Below are positions 57,041-64,000 of a stretch of 64,000 bases of DNA, in pieces (within the stretch, counting starts at the first letter, position 1; each line of letters begins with the position of its first letter). The stretch covers positions 30,714-94,713 of the forward strand of contig CAJTVU010000008.1 in assembly GCA_910580235.1 (NCBI GenBank), in the 5' to 3' direction. The notes under the pieces were generated by a model. It did not search any database, was not told where the DNA came from, and saw nothing but the letters and a program-made list of their open reading frames with translations. Position numbers and translations under genes: made by a program. The stretch comes from an uncultured Dorea sp. Lineage in GTDB: Bacteria > Bacillota > Clostridia > Lachnospirales > Lachnospiraceae.

Positions 57041-58195
57041 ATGGATTGTCTGGAATTGATCGCCCCCTGCCATTTCGGGCTGGAGGCAGTCTTGAAACGA
57101 GAAATTATAGAATTAGGATATGACGTTGTGGAAGTGGAGGACGGCCGTGTCACCTTTTGCGGAGACGCGGAGGCCGTCTGCCGGGCCAATATATTTTTGC
57201 GGACTGCGGAGAGGGTGCTTCTAAAAGTCGGAAGCTTCCATGCGGCCACTTTTGAAGAATTGTTTGAGAAGACAAGAGAGCTGCCATGGGAGGATTACAT
57301 ACCGAAGGACGGCAAGTTCTGGGTGGCAAAGGCCGCGTCGGTAAAGAGCAGGCTTTACAGCCCCTCTGATATCCAGTCTATTATGAAGAAGGCCATGGTG
57401 GGGCGGCTTTCCCAATGTTATCATATAGAGTGGTTTTCGGAAGAAGGAGCATCCTATCCGGTACGTGTTTTTCTGAAAAAGGATGTTGTAACAGTGGGTA
57501 TCGACACTTCGGGCGTATCTCTTCATAAGAGAGGGTATCGGGAAATGTCGGGAAAAGCGCCGATTACGGAGACCCTTGCCAGCGCGCTCATTATGCTCAC
57601 TCCATGGAAACGGGACAGGATCCTTGTGGATCCCTTCTGCGGAAGCGGGACATTTCCTATAGAGGCGGCCATGATGGCGGCGAATATCGCGCCGGGCATG
57701 AACCGTTCTTTTACCGCAGAGACGTGGGTGAACCTTATTCCAAAGAAGCTGTGGTATGACATTGTGGACGAAGCGCACGACCTGTTGGAGGAAAATGTAA
57801 GCGTAGATATCCAGGGCTATGACATCGACGGCTCTGTTGTCAGAGTCGCAAGGCGAAACGCAGAGGAAGCAGGCGTAGCACATCTGATCCATTTTCAGGA
57901 GAGAGATGTAAAGGAGCTAAGCCATCCTAAAAAGTATGGGTTCATCGTCACGAATCCGCCCTACGGAGAACGTCTAGGGGAGAAAGAGGCTCTTCCTGAA
58001 TTGTACAGGAGCTTCGGAGAGGGATTCAGAAGGCTGGAATCCTGGTCTGCATACATGATTACGTCCTACGAAGATGCAGAGCGCTATTTTGGGCGCAAAG
58101 CGGATAAGAACAGGAAAATATATAACGGGATGATGAAGACATATTTTTATCAGTTTCAGGGGCCGAAGCCACCGGGAAGAAGAAAGGAACAGTAA
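57041..58195 (+). CDS. THUMP-domain class I SAM-dependent RNA methyltransferase (RlmL/YpsC-like)
   Basis: 384 residues. An N-terminal THUMP domain (LELIAPCHFGLEAVLKREII, RANIFLRTAERVLLKVGSFH) is followed by a Rossmann methyltransferase (ILVDPFCGSGTFPIEAAMMA, IQGYDIDGSVVRVARRNAEE) and the catalytic FIVTNPPYGERLGEKE, which marks N-methylation of a base amine. Homologues methylate 23S rRNA G2445 (RlmL) or related positions. The target here is not proven. GAACGGAG precedes the ATG at 57041. Followed closely by rdgB and yfcE. Confidence 0.9.
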   Translation: MDCLELIAPCHFGLEAVLKREIIELGYDVVEVEDGRVTFCGDAEAVCRANIFLRTAERVLLKVGSFHAATFEELFEKTRELPWEDYIPKDGKFWVAKAASVKSRLYSPSDIQSIMKKAMVGRLSQCYHIEWFSEEGASYPVRVFLKKDVVTVGIDTSGVSLHKRGYREMSGKAPITETLASALIMLTPWKRDRILVDPFCGSGTFPIEAAMMAANIAPGMNRSFTAETWVNLIPKKLWYDIVDEAHDLLEENVSVDIQGYDIDGSVVRVARRNAEEAGVAHLIHFQERDVKELSHPKKYGFIVTNPPYGERLGEKEALPELYRSFGEGFRRLESWSAYMITSYEDAERYFGRKADKNRKIYNGMMKTYFYQFQGPKPPGRRKEQ

Positions 58196-58203
58196 GAAAG
58201 TCT

Positions 58204-58827
58204 ATGAGGAAGATTATATTTGCTACGGGGAATAAGGACAAGATGGCAGAGATCCGTATGATCCTTGCGGATCTTGGGGCGGAGGTATTGTCTCAGAAGG
58301 AGGCCGGGATTACGGTGGACGTGGTGGAAGACGGCGCGACGTTCGAGGAGAATGCTCTTATTAAAGCAACGGAGATTGCGAAAATTGTAAGAAACATGCC
58401 GGAGCATAAAGGGGCGGTCGTCCTTGCAGATGATTCTGGACTGGAGATCGATTATCTTGGCGGGGAGCCAGGAATTTATTCTGCCAGATATATGGGAGAA
58501 GGGACGTCCTACGATATTAAGAACAGGGAGCTTTTGTCAAGGCTTGACGGCGTCTCCGACGAGGAGCGCACCGCAAGGTTTGTCTGCGCTATTGCAGCTG
58601 CATTCCCGGATGGGGCGACAGAAGTCGTGAGAGGGACGATGGAGGGCATTATTGGCCATGAGATAGCAGGAGAGAACGGGTTTGGCTACGATCCGATCTT
58701 TTATCTGCCGGAATACGGCTGCACCAGCGCGGCGCTGCCTCCTGAAAAGAAGAATGAATTAAGCCACAGAGGGGAAGGGCTGAAAAAGATCAGAAAAATC
58801 CTGGAGGAGAGAGCAGAGATAATATGA
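58204..58827 (+). CDS. rdgB: XTP/dITP diphosphatase
   Basis: 207 residues. IIFATGNKDKMAEIRMILAD, TFEENALIKATEIAK, VLADDSGLEIDYLGGEPGIY, SARYMGEG, FVCAIAAAFPDG and GFGYDPIFYLPEYG, then ELSHRGEGLKK form the complete HAM1/RdgB set. It hydrolyses deaminated purine triphosphates. The start lies 8 bases after the methyltransferase stop. Its stop overlaps the next ATG (ATGA). Confidence 0.95.
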   Translation: MRKIIFATGNKDKMAEIRMILADLGAEVLSQKEAGITVDVVEDGATFEENALIKATEIAKIVRNMPEHKGAVVLADDSGLEIDYLGGEPGIYSARYMGEGTSYDIKNRELLSRLDGVSDEERTARFVCAIAAAFPDGATEVVRGTMEGIIGHEIAGENGFGYDPIFYLPEYGCTSAALPPEKKNELSHRGEGLKKIRKILEERAEII

Positions 58828-59303
58828 AGATTTTCATTGTAAGCGATACACATCAGTCGCACAGGAGCCTGGAAAAAGCGCTGGAGCAGGAGGGCGCGAT
58901 TGACATGTTGATACATCTTGGGGACGTAGAGGGCGGTGAAGACTACATCTCCGCCCTTGTGGACTGTCCAATACACATAATAGGCGGGAACAACGATTTC
59001 TTCTCGGATCTTCCAAGGGAAAAGGACTTCTTTATTGAAGGAAGGCATATATTTATTACGCATGGGCATCCGTATCTTATGGGGCTTAATGAAAATGGGA
59101 TTTGGAAGGAGGCGTTAAGGCGGGGAGCGGATATTGTGATGTACGGGCACACTCACAGGCCGTCGCTCTCTGAAAAGGAGGGGATTACTATACTGAATCC
59201 GGGGAGCATCTCATGGCCGAGGCAGCCAGGCAGACGTAAGAGCTATATGATGATGGAAACAGACGGGCAGGGGAATGTCAAGTTCGAATTAAAATATGTG
59301 TAA
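58824..59303 (+). CDS. YfcE/MJ0936-type metallophosphoesterase
   Basis: 159 residues. The metal-binding motifs are in order: IVSDTHQS, LIHLGDVEGGEDYISA, HIIGGNNDFFSDLP, IFITHGHPYLMGLNENG, VMYGHTHRPSLSEKEG and LNPGSISWPRQP. This is the compact calcineurin-like phosphodiesterase family. It overlaps rdgB by 4 bases, a pairing common in Firmicutes. The natural substrate is unknown; homologues cleave model phosphodiesters. Confidence 0.92.
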   Translation: MKIFIVSDTHQSHRSLEKALEQEGAIDMLIHLGDVEGGEDYISALVDCPIHIIGGNNDFFSDLPREKDFFIEGRHIFITHGHPYLMGLNENGIWKEALRRGADIVMYGHTHRPSLSEKEGITILNPGSISWPRQPGRRKSYMMMETDGQGNVKFELKYV

Positions 59304-59310
59304 AAAGTTA

Positions 59311-59339
59311 TTGACAAGGCTGTAACCTTCGTATATAAT
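59311..59339 (+). promoter_or_regulatory. Consensus promoter of the tRNA cluster
   Basis: TTGACA (59311-59316), exactly 17 bases, TATAAT (59334-59339): a perfect sigma-A consensus, 38 bases before tRNA-Pro. Confidence 0.92.
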
Positions 59340-59377
59340 ATGTTTTGTGTCACGGAATTGACACAAGAAGAATATCG

Positions 59378-59452
59378 CGGGGTGTGGCTCAGCTTGGCTA
59401 GAGCGCCTGGTTTGGGACCAGGAGGTCGCAGGTTCGAATCCTGTCACCCCGA
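59378..59452 (+). tRNA. tRNA-Pro (TGG)
   Basis: Acceptor CGGGGTG/CACCCCG, anticodon stem CCTGG/CCAGG with loop TTTGGGA (TGG), T-arm GCAGG-TTCGAAT-CCTGT. First of six tRNA genes. Confidence 0.96.
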
Positions 59453-59458
59453 TAACGC

Positions 59459-59529
59459 GCGGGTGTAGTTCAATGGTAGAACACTAGCCTTCCAAGCTAG
59501 ATACGTGGGTTCGATTCCCATCACCCGCT
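59459..59529 (+). tRNA. tRNA-Gly (TCC)
   Basis: Acceptor GCGGGTG/CACCCGC, anticodon stem CTAGC/GCTAG, loop CTTCCAA (TCC). 6 bases after tRNA-Pro. Confidence 0.96.
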
Positions 59530-59595
59530 TTCTTAAAGCCATAAGGTCAAAGCCTTTCGGTTTTGGGATAGATTGTTCTAGGGAGTTAGTCTTAT

Positions 59596-59669
59596 GAGTC
59601 TGTAGCTCAGCTGGATAGAGCAACGGCCTTCTAAGCCGTAGGTCGAGGGTTCGAATCCCCCCAGGCTCG
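59596..59669 (+). tRNA. tRNA-Arg (TCT)
   Basis: Acceptor GAGTCTG/CAGGCTC, anticodon stem ACGGC/GCCGT, loop CTTCTAA (TCT). Reads AGA/AGG, frequent codons in the A+T-rich cassettes. Confidence 0.95.
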
Positions 59670-59738
59670 TTGGAACCACAGACAATTGAATAAGGTGATA
59701 CTTAGTTGGACATCAATAGTTCGATAAGTAATATATAT

Positions 59739-59813
59739 GGTGGGTATGGTGCAGTTGGTTAGCGCGCCAGATTGTGGTTCTGGATATCATGGGTTCGAGT
59801 CCCATTACCCACC
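59739..59813 (+). tRNA. tRNA-His (GTG)
   Basis: The extra 5' G typical of tRNA-His pairs in GGTGGGTA/TACCCACC. Anticodon stem CCAGA/TCTGG, loop TTGTGGT (GTG). Confidence 0.96.
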
Positions 59814-59826
59814 TTTCTTTTTTTAA

Positions 59827-59898
59827 TGGGCTATCGCCAAGCGGTAAGGCACAGGACTTTGACTCCTGCATTCGTTGGTTCGAATCCAACTAGCCCAG
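59827..59898 (+). tRNA. tRNA-Gln (TTG)
   Basis: Acceptor TGGGCTA/TAGCCCA, anticodon stem CAGGA/TCCTG, loop CTTTGAC (TTG). Confidence 0.96.
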
Positions 59899-59913
59899 TT
59901 CAGATTCATCTAT

Positions 59914-59986
59914 GGGCGTGTAGCTCAGTCGGTAGAGCACTTGACTTTTAATCAAGTTGTCCGGGGTTCGAATCCCCGCACGCTCA
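59914..59986 (+). tRNA. tRNA-Lys (TTT)
   Basis: Acceptor GGGCGTG/CACGCTC, anticodon stem CTTGA/TCAAG, loop CTTTTAA (TTT). Last of the cluster; terminator follows. Confidence 0.96.
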
Positions 59987-59993
59987 CTAAGAG

Positions 59994-60038
59994 AAAACAG
60001 CGCAAATCCTTTATTTATAAAGGGTTGTGCTGTTTTTT
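59994..60038 (+). terminator. Terminator of the tRNA cluster
   Basis: AAAACAGC...TCCTTTA / TAAAGG...GCTGTTTT with six T. Confidence 0.85.
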
Positions 60039-60049
60039 GCGTAAAACGA

Positions 60050-60122
60050 AAGTAACCGATTCTGGCTGAAGTAACCGATTGTAAATGTCTTATTTCTGTC
60101 TTAATGTCTTATTTTTGTCTCA
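60050..60122. repeat. Two pairs of direct repeats with 19-bp period (possible IS end relic)
   Basis: AAGTAACCGATT occurs at 60050-60061 and 60069-60080. ATGTCTTATTT occurs at 60085-60095 and 60104-60114. Both pairs have a 19-base period. Arrays of such subrepeats occur at termini of IS21-type elements, but no transposase is nearby. The rest of 60123-60318 has a hairpin (AACAGGGGGTAGG / CCTGCCTCCTGTT, about 60141-60171) and no gene. Confidence 0.5.
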
Positions 60123-60318
60123 TGTTTGGGGGATGAAAGAAACAGGGGGTAGGGTTATCCTGCCTCCTGTTCTTCAATATCCTCCTTACGGTTCCCTCTA
60201 AAAATTTGTTTCCTTCTCTCAATGCCCGTTGTCCTGGGCATCGTATGGTAAAGTCGTCCCCTTTGCTGGTGAGCGGCAGGGGGCGCGTTTTTTTGTTAAG
60301 AGAGCTTCTATAAAAGAA

Positions 60319-60717
60319 TTATTTTGTTTGGATTTTTTGTAATAACGCTTCCTGCAGCACCTGTGAGAAGTTAAGCCCCATAGCAGAAGCGGACTCATTC
60401 AGCCACTCTGGTATCGTAAGGGTCTTCTTCACTGCTCTATTGTTATACATCTTCCGGTACTCCATCGTATCGCATGCGATATAGTTCACAAACTCATTCC
60501 CAGAGAGAGGGAATGAGGATGGGGAAGAGGGGGATGGAATTTCCCGATCGTTTGTCTCATATCCGTAGAGGACAAGAGCGAGAGCATCTTCAGCCATCTC
60601 AATACCATCTTCCAGGGAATCCCCGCATGTATGGCAGCCTTCCAGATCTGGGAAATCGATGGAAAAGCCTCCGCCGTCTTCTGGCGTGAAAATTGCAGGA
60701 TAAGCATATTTTGCCAT
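60319..60717 (-). CDS. hicB: HicB family antitoxin
   Basis: 132 residues. The degenerate RNase-H-like HicB fold is seen in KYAYPAIFTPEDGGGFSIDF and PDLEGCHTCGDSLEDGIEMA. A C-terminal ribbon-helix-helix DNA-binding part follows: VKKTLTIPEWLNESASAMGL, NFSQVLQEAL. It neutralises HicA and represses the hicAB promoter. Located 42 bases after hicA, with AAAGGAG before its ATG. The central linker is Ser/Pro-rich. Confidence 0.92.
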   Translation of the reverse strand: MAKYAYPAIFTPEDGGGFSIDFPDLEGCHTCGDSLEDGIEMAEDALALVLYGYETNDREIPSPSSPSSFPLSGNEFVNYIACDTMEYRKMYNNRAVKKTLTIPEWLNESASAMGLNFSQVLQEALLQKIQTK

Positions 60718-60759
60718 GGTAAATCTCCTTTCAAATATTTAAAGATTGAAGGGTTGGGG

Positions 60760-60942
60760 CTATTTGAGCCCCGCATCTTTCAGTATGTTGTTCAGTGTCC
60801 CTGTTGGAATCTCTGCTTTATGTCTTGGGACTGCGAACTGCTTTCCAGTTGTATCGCTATACCAGATGTCGTGTCGGCTACCATTCCTGATAAGCTCGCA
60901 TCTGTTCTTCTTTAGAAGTTTTAATAATTCCTGTGTCTTCAT
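60760..60942 (-). CDS. hicA: HicA family mRNA interferase toxin
   Basis: 60 residues. ELLKLLKKNRCELIRNGSRH carries the catalytic His of the double-stranded-RNA-binding-like fold. DIWYSDTTGKQFAVPRHKAE and IPTGTLNNILKDAGL complete the family pattern. Toxin gene first, as usual for hicAB. It appears intact, so the system is probably functional. GAAGGA precedes the ATG. Confidence 0.92.
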   Translation of the reverse strand: MKTQELLKLLKKNRCELIRNGSRHDIWYSDTTGKQFAVPRHKAEIPTGTLNNILKDAGLK

Positions 60943-60964
60943 TGTTCCTTCTTTCTATAATATT

Positions 60965-60993
60965 ATTATAGCACGTACAAGCACGTGCGTCAA
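60965..60993 (-). promoter_or_regulatory. hicAB promoter with operator in the spacer
   Basis: On the minus strand TTGACG (60988-60993) and TATAAT (60965-60970) with a 17-base spacer consisting of repeated ACGTGC units (GCACGTGC, then TACGTGC). This is an obvious site for HicB autorepression. Confidence 0.8.
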
Positions 60994-61487
60994 TAAAAAT
61001 ATGTGTAAATACGTGTTGCTTTATTTTCTCCTCTCTTTCTCCTTCGCATTTTTATTGTATAATCACCTTAGCGATCATACCATTGATTTAGCCCGCCTCA
61101 GTAGACCTAAAGCATGGTGTCGGTGGTGAGGCAAGTGTGGATGTTATTCTTCTTCATCTTCTTCAGAGTATACATAGGAATTTGTATAAGAGTCAATATG
61201 CTACACGAGGGATATGTAAGGAGAGTGAGCGATGAAAAGACAACAGCCTGAAGAAAGAGCTACGGGAATCGGATGGGAAGATATGCTGCTTATGCGATCA
61301 GCTGATAACAGGGCTTGATTATGATCTCGTCTTTACAAGGCGAGGGACGAGGCTATATCTCCATAAAGGCATGCGCTGTAGGAAGCAGATCGAGAGACGG
61401 GGGAAGTGACATGAAGGCAATGATCATATACCCCGGGAGTGAAAGGGAAGGGGATATGGCAGAGACTGTCTGCAAAGCAAAGAAAAA
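60994..61487. other. Non-coding or decayed stretch between hicAB and tRNA-Val
   Basis: No intact gene is supported. A 28-codon frame from an ATG at 61231, with GTAAGGAGAG upstream (MKRQQPEERATGIGWEDMLL...), breaks off at 61317. A similar basic peptide sequence (LDYDLVFTRRGTRLYLHKGM) continues in another frame to about 61409. This suggests a small frameshifted gene. A further frame runs into the tRNA and is not credible. Confidence 0.4.
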
Positions 61488-61561
61488 TGGAAGCAAAGGG
61501 GCTCGAACCCTTGGCCTCCCGCTAGTCAGGCGAGCGCTCATCCCAGCTGAGCTATGCTTCC
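61488..61561 (-). tRNA. tRNA-Val (GAC)
   Basis: On the minus strand: acceptor GGAAGCA/TGCTTCC, discriminator A, anticodon stem CTCGC/GCGGG (two non-Watson-Crick pairs possible), loop CTGACTA (GAC), T-arm AAGGG-TTCGAGC-CCCTT. The promoter upstream is TTGCAA (61593-61598) / TATAAT (61571-61576), 16-base spacer. Confidence 0.93.
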
Positions 61562-61687
61562 ACATTATTTATTATAACAGGATGGCGTTTAATTGCAAGA
61601 GATTTTGCTCATGTGATATAAAGAAGTAAAAGAAGTGTAAAAAATTTTGCCGTTCCCTGTCCGGCTGACTGCCGGACGGGTCGGGCT

Positions 61688-63168
61688 TTAGTCGGGCAAT
61701 TCTACCTTGCCGACAAAAGAGTAATAGATTTCGATTTCCTGTCTGCGGAGCTTCCCCCGGCGTTTCCCGTCAAGGGCTTCCGATTCGTGGATTACGATTT
61801 TCTCCACAAACTCCCGTAACAGGGTAGGGGTGAGTTCCTCAAAGCTGGTGTACTTGCGGACTACTTTCATAAACTTCTCAGCGTTTGCCGTGGCTTCCAG
61901 CGTCCTTGAAAGCTCGCCCTGCAGAACGGCGGCACGTTCTTTCAGTTCCTTTTGCTCGGCTTCGTAGTCTGCCGAAAGTTCCGTGAAACGCTCGTCCGAT
62001 ATGCGCCCGGTCACGCTGTCCTCATACAGCCGCTTGAAGATAGCGGAGAGTTCCGCAATCCTTTTTTCTGCCGCTTCCAGTTCTTTCTTTTTTGCGGCGT
62101 TCCGGCGTTTGCTCCCGTCCTCGGTCTGCTCGGTCAACAGCTTCATAAACCGGGCTTCGTGCTTTGCGGCGTAGCTGGTGACTTTCCGTAGGTTCTCGGT
62201 CACTCCGGCGGTTAAAAGGTCGGTGCGGATAAAGTGCGCCGTACAGTCTGCCGTGCGCTTCTTGTAGCTGCCGCAGATATAGCAGTCCTGCCGCCGCTTG
62301 TCCGTCTGATACCTCTGCTGGTACATGACGCTGCCGCAATCCGCACAAAAGAGTATGCCGGAGAACAAGCCCACTTCATCATAGCGGTTGGGGCGTTTGC
62401 GCTGCTTGCGTAGCTCCTGCACACGCTCCCATGTGTCCTTGTCGATTATCTGCTCGTGGTGGTTCTCAAAGATTGCCTGTTTGTCCTCGCTGTTGTAGAT
62501 AATCTTGCTGCACTTGTAGGATTGGGTGGTGGTCTTGAAGTTCACAAGGCAGCCCGTGTATTCCCGGTTTTCAAGGATATGCACCACGGTGTTCGCCGCC
62601 CACTTGCACTCATAGCCGGGGTGGTAGCGGCGGGTTCTCCCTGTCCGGCGGTATTCCAGCGTTCCCGGCGTGGGGATTTCCTGCTCCGTAAGCATACGGG
62701 CTATCTTGGTCGGTCCGTTCCCGGCAAGGCAAAGGCTGTAAATCTGCTTCACCACGGGGGCGGCTTCTTCGTCAATGATGAAATTTTCGTCCTCGTCCAT
62801 GAGGTAGCCGTACACGGGCTTGCTTGTGACAGGCTTCCCGCTCATGCCTTTTGACCTCTTGACTGCTCTGATTTTCTTGCTCGTATCCCTCACCAGCCAT
62901 TCGTTAAAAATGTTACGCAAAGGCGCAAAATCGTTGTCGCCCTGTGCGCTGTCAACGCCGTCATTGATAGCAATGAAACGGACGTTTTTCTGTGGGAAAA
63001 TCCGTCGTCCGTGTACCATTTCAGATTCGTAAACCCGTTCTGTTTGGCGTAGGATTCAAGGCTTCTTTTCTGGTTGCTTATGGAATTGGATTCCCCGGAA
63101 AGCTCGTCCTCATGGGATAACCTCGGATAAAGGGCGGTGATAAGTTGCTGGGTGGTCTGTCTTAACAT
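61688..63168 (-). pseudogene. Large serine recombinase (TnpX/TndX-like), internally deleted and frameshifted
   Basis: The N-terminal frame (from 63168) has ITALYPRLSHEDELSGESNS with the catalytic Ser and continues to WYTDDGF. It then changes frame. The second frame resumes at FPQKNVRFIAINDGVDSAQG and continues through the recombinase domain (KGMSGKPVTSKPVYGYL, ILENREYTGCLVNFK), a zinc ribbon (FCADCGSVMYQQ, DCYICGSYKK) and a coiled coil to the stop. Compared with family members about 40-45 codons including the SRLGR region are missing at the junction near 63000-63020. The product cannot be catalytically active. An extended -10 (TGGTATAAT, about 63214-63222) precedes it. Confidence 0.88.
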
Positions 63169-63307
63169 AGATTCCTCCGTTTCCGACAGCCAGCCCCACT
63201 ATTCCGTAGGGTTATTATACCATAGGGCGGGCTGTACAGTCCTTTTTGCTACTTTATGTCGAAAAATATCACGGTTTTTTATTAAGGCTTGTCGCATTAT
63301 AAAACAG

Positions 63308-63336
63308 TTGAATAATTCATTACTCCATGCTATAAT
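63308..63336 (+). promoter_or_regulatory. Promoter of the DUF4180 gene
   Basis: TTGAAT (63308-63313), 17 bases, TATAAT (63331-63336). Confidence 0.75.
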
Positions 63337-63402
63337 GCCTAAAGCGTTACCAGCGGCGATAACGTGGGATTTTGTCTGCAATTCATTGAAGGAGGTACAG
63401 GC

Positions 63403-63771
63403 ATGAAGTTTGAAAAAATTGATTGCGGCAACGGGATAGTTGCTGTTGTTTCAAGCGATAACAAAGTGATTACTGATGTTGACTCTGCGCTTGATTTACT
63501 TATGTCTGCCAAATATGAAGCAGGCACAAAGTATATCGCCGTGGATAAAAAGTTAGTCATTGAAGATTTCTTTGTTTTAAGCAGTGGTTTGGCAGGAGAA
63601 ATTCTTCAAAAATATATCAATTATGGTGGGAAAATTGCCATATACGGCGATTATTCACACTATACAAGCAAACCGCTAAAGGACTTCATCTATGAAAGCA
63701 ACAAGGGGAAAGATGTATTCTTTGTTGCCACAAAAGAAGAAGCCATACAGAAAATAGCCAATATTATTTAG
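63403..63771 (+). CDS. DUF4180 family protein
   Basis: 122 residues. DCGNGIVAVVSSDNKVITDV, DSALDLLMSAKYEAGTKYIA, SSGLAGEILQKYINYGGKIA and IYGDYSHYTSKPLKDFIYES form the DUF4180 domain, a small alpha/beta fold of unknown role resembling STAS-like or anti-sigma-antagonist arrangements. The ATG at 63403 has GGAGG 7 bases upstream. It lies inside the mobile element, between recombinase relic and TnpW-like fragment, and is intact, so it may be cargo. Confidence 0.85.
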   Translation: MKFEKIDCGNGIVAVVSSDNKVITDVDSALDLLMSAKYEAGTKYIAVDKKLVIEDFFVLSSGLAGEILQKYINYGGKIAIYGDYSHYTSKPLKDFIYESNKGKDVFFVATKEEAIQKIANII

Positions 63772-63819
63772 CAAACAAAATCCCCGTATCGGATAGTTGA
63801 GTATTAACCCAACGCTTGG

Positions 63820-63850
63820 GCGGTCATGCTTATTATGGCATGACCGCTTT
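63820..63850. terminator. Hairpin between DUF4180 and the TnpW-like gene
   Basis: GCGGTCATGC (63820-63829) / GCATGACCGC (63838-63847), 10-bp perfect stem then TTT. Probably a bidirectional terminator between convergent genes. Confidence 0.65.
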
Positions 63851-63863
63851 CCCATATCACGGC

Positions 63864-64000
63864 TTAGGCAGTAAAAGGCGGCTTGTGTCTGGCTGCGCTT
63901 TCTGCTTCCAGCACTTTCATCATTTTGTCGGCGGCGGTGGCGGTAGTGTCCTGTTTGAAGTAGCCGGAAACCACAAGGACGGTGTTCCCCCGGCGTACCT
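63864..64000 (-). CDS. TnpW-like transposon protein, C-terminal part (5' end beyond window)
   Basis: Stop at 63864-63866. The readable frame to the window edge gives RRGNTVLVVSGYFKQDTTAT and AADKMMKVLEAESA, which I recognise as the conserved end of small TnpW-family proteins of Tn4451-type and related conjugative elements. It lies upstream of the recombinase relic on the same strand, supporting a common mobile origin. Truncated by the window, so start and length are unknown. Confidence 0.6.
   Translation of the reverse strand, partial: VRRGNTVLVVSGYFKQDTTATAADKMMKVLEAESAARHKPPFTA

Noticed and set aside
59378..59986. rRNA operon associated with the tRNA cluster
   Set aside because: No 5S, 16S or 23S sequence is present on either side. 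The cluster stands alone behind its promoter.
61315..61629. 104-codon plus-strand frame running through tRNA-Val
   Set aside because: It overlaps a convincing tRNA on the other strand, and its upstream part looks like decayed fragments in mixed frames.

Overview
The window reads as a low-to-mid G+C Gram-positive chromosome from a gut Lachnospiraceae (Clostridium cluster XIVa), probably near [Clostridium] scindens / [Clostridium] hylemonae. The main evidence is an NADP-type 12-alpha-hydroxysteroid dehydrogenase (2540-3340) that I recognise as the bile-acid enzyme of that group. Supporting evidence is AGGAGG ribosome sites, consensus sigma-A promoters, class III glutamine synthetase, B12-dependent ribonucleotide reductase, DUF951 next to rpsF, and several Lachnospiraceae-style small proteins. 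The species assignment is inference.

Layout. 1-2.4 kb: a two-gene ATPase + TOPRIM cassette (defence-like) between two near-identical 20-bp direct repeats. 2.5-6.3 kb: 12-alpha-HSDH, a DUF3810 membrane protein, a stand-alone PrdA N-terminal-like protein and a cation/Ca2+ exchanger. 6.5-10.3 kb: an A+T-richer three-gene cassette (SLATT two-TM protein, nucleotidyltransferase, and a fusion of a 2H phosphoesterase to an adenine-specific DNA methyltransferase) bounded by inverted repeats. This is the best candidate for an undescribed system. 10.4-16.1 kb: a J-domain operon, UPF0597, sortase B, and DUF951-rpsF-ssb-rpsR. 16.2-22.6 kb: a CUT1-type sugar ABC importer without its own ATPase, an acetyltransferase, an AraC regulator, a CBM9-like protein and an HD hydrolase. 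22.6-27.4 kb: the str operon (rpsL-rpsG-fusA-tuf) with a leader hairpin.

27.4-32.8 kb is accessory: a probable type I toxin with a convergent antisense RNA, a broken COG2865 gene, a membrane protein, an SPFH/SHOCT pair, a possible small RNA with its own promoter and terminator, an orphan vsr and DUF3784. 32.9-44.4 kb is mostly metabolic and transport: OPT transporter coupled to a PqqD-like protein, FAD oxidoreductase, AlkD-like protein, CstA, RpiB, NrdJ, a secreted GxGQ-repeat protein and an amidase. 44.5-56.4 kb: CNNM/CorC protein, murB-rapZ-whiA-crh-like HPr, lipid kinase, VanZ, tRNA-Glu, Spx-like protein, redox cysteine protein, class II aldolase, GlnN and a HAAS protein.

56.7-64 kb: a 54-residue NASN-repeat microprotein, an RlmL-like/RdgB/YfcE cluster, six tRNA genes (Pro, Gly, Arg, His, Gln, Lys) behind a perfect consensus promoter, a HicAB toxin-antitoxin with a visible operator, tRNA-Val, and the edge of a decayed Tn4451-type element (serine recombinase with an internal deletion, DUF4180, TnpW-like fragment).

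Two families of short dispersed palindromic repeats run through the intergenic regions. No rRNA genes and no CRISPR array were seen.
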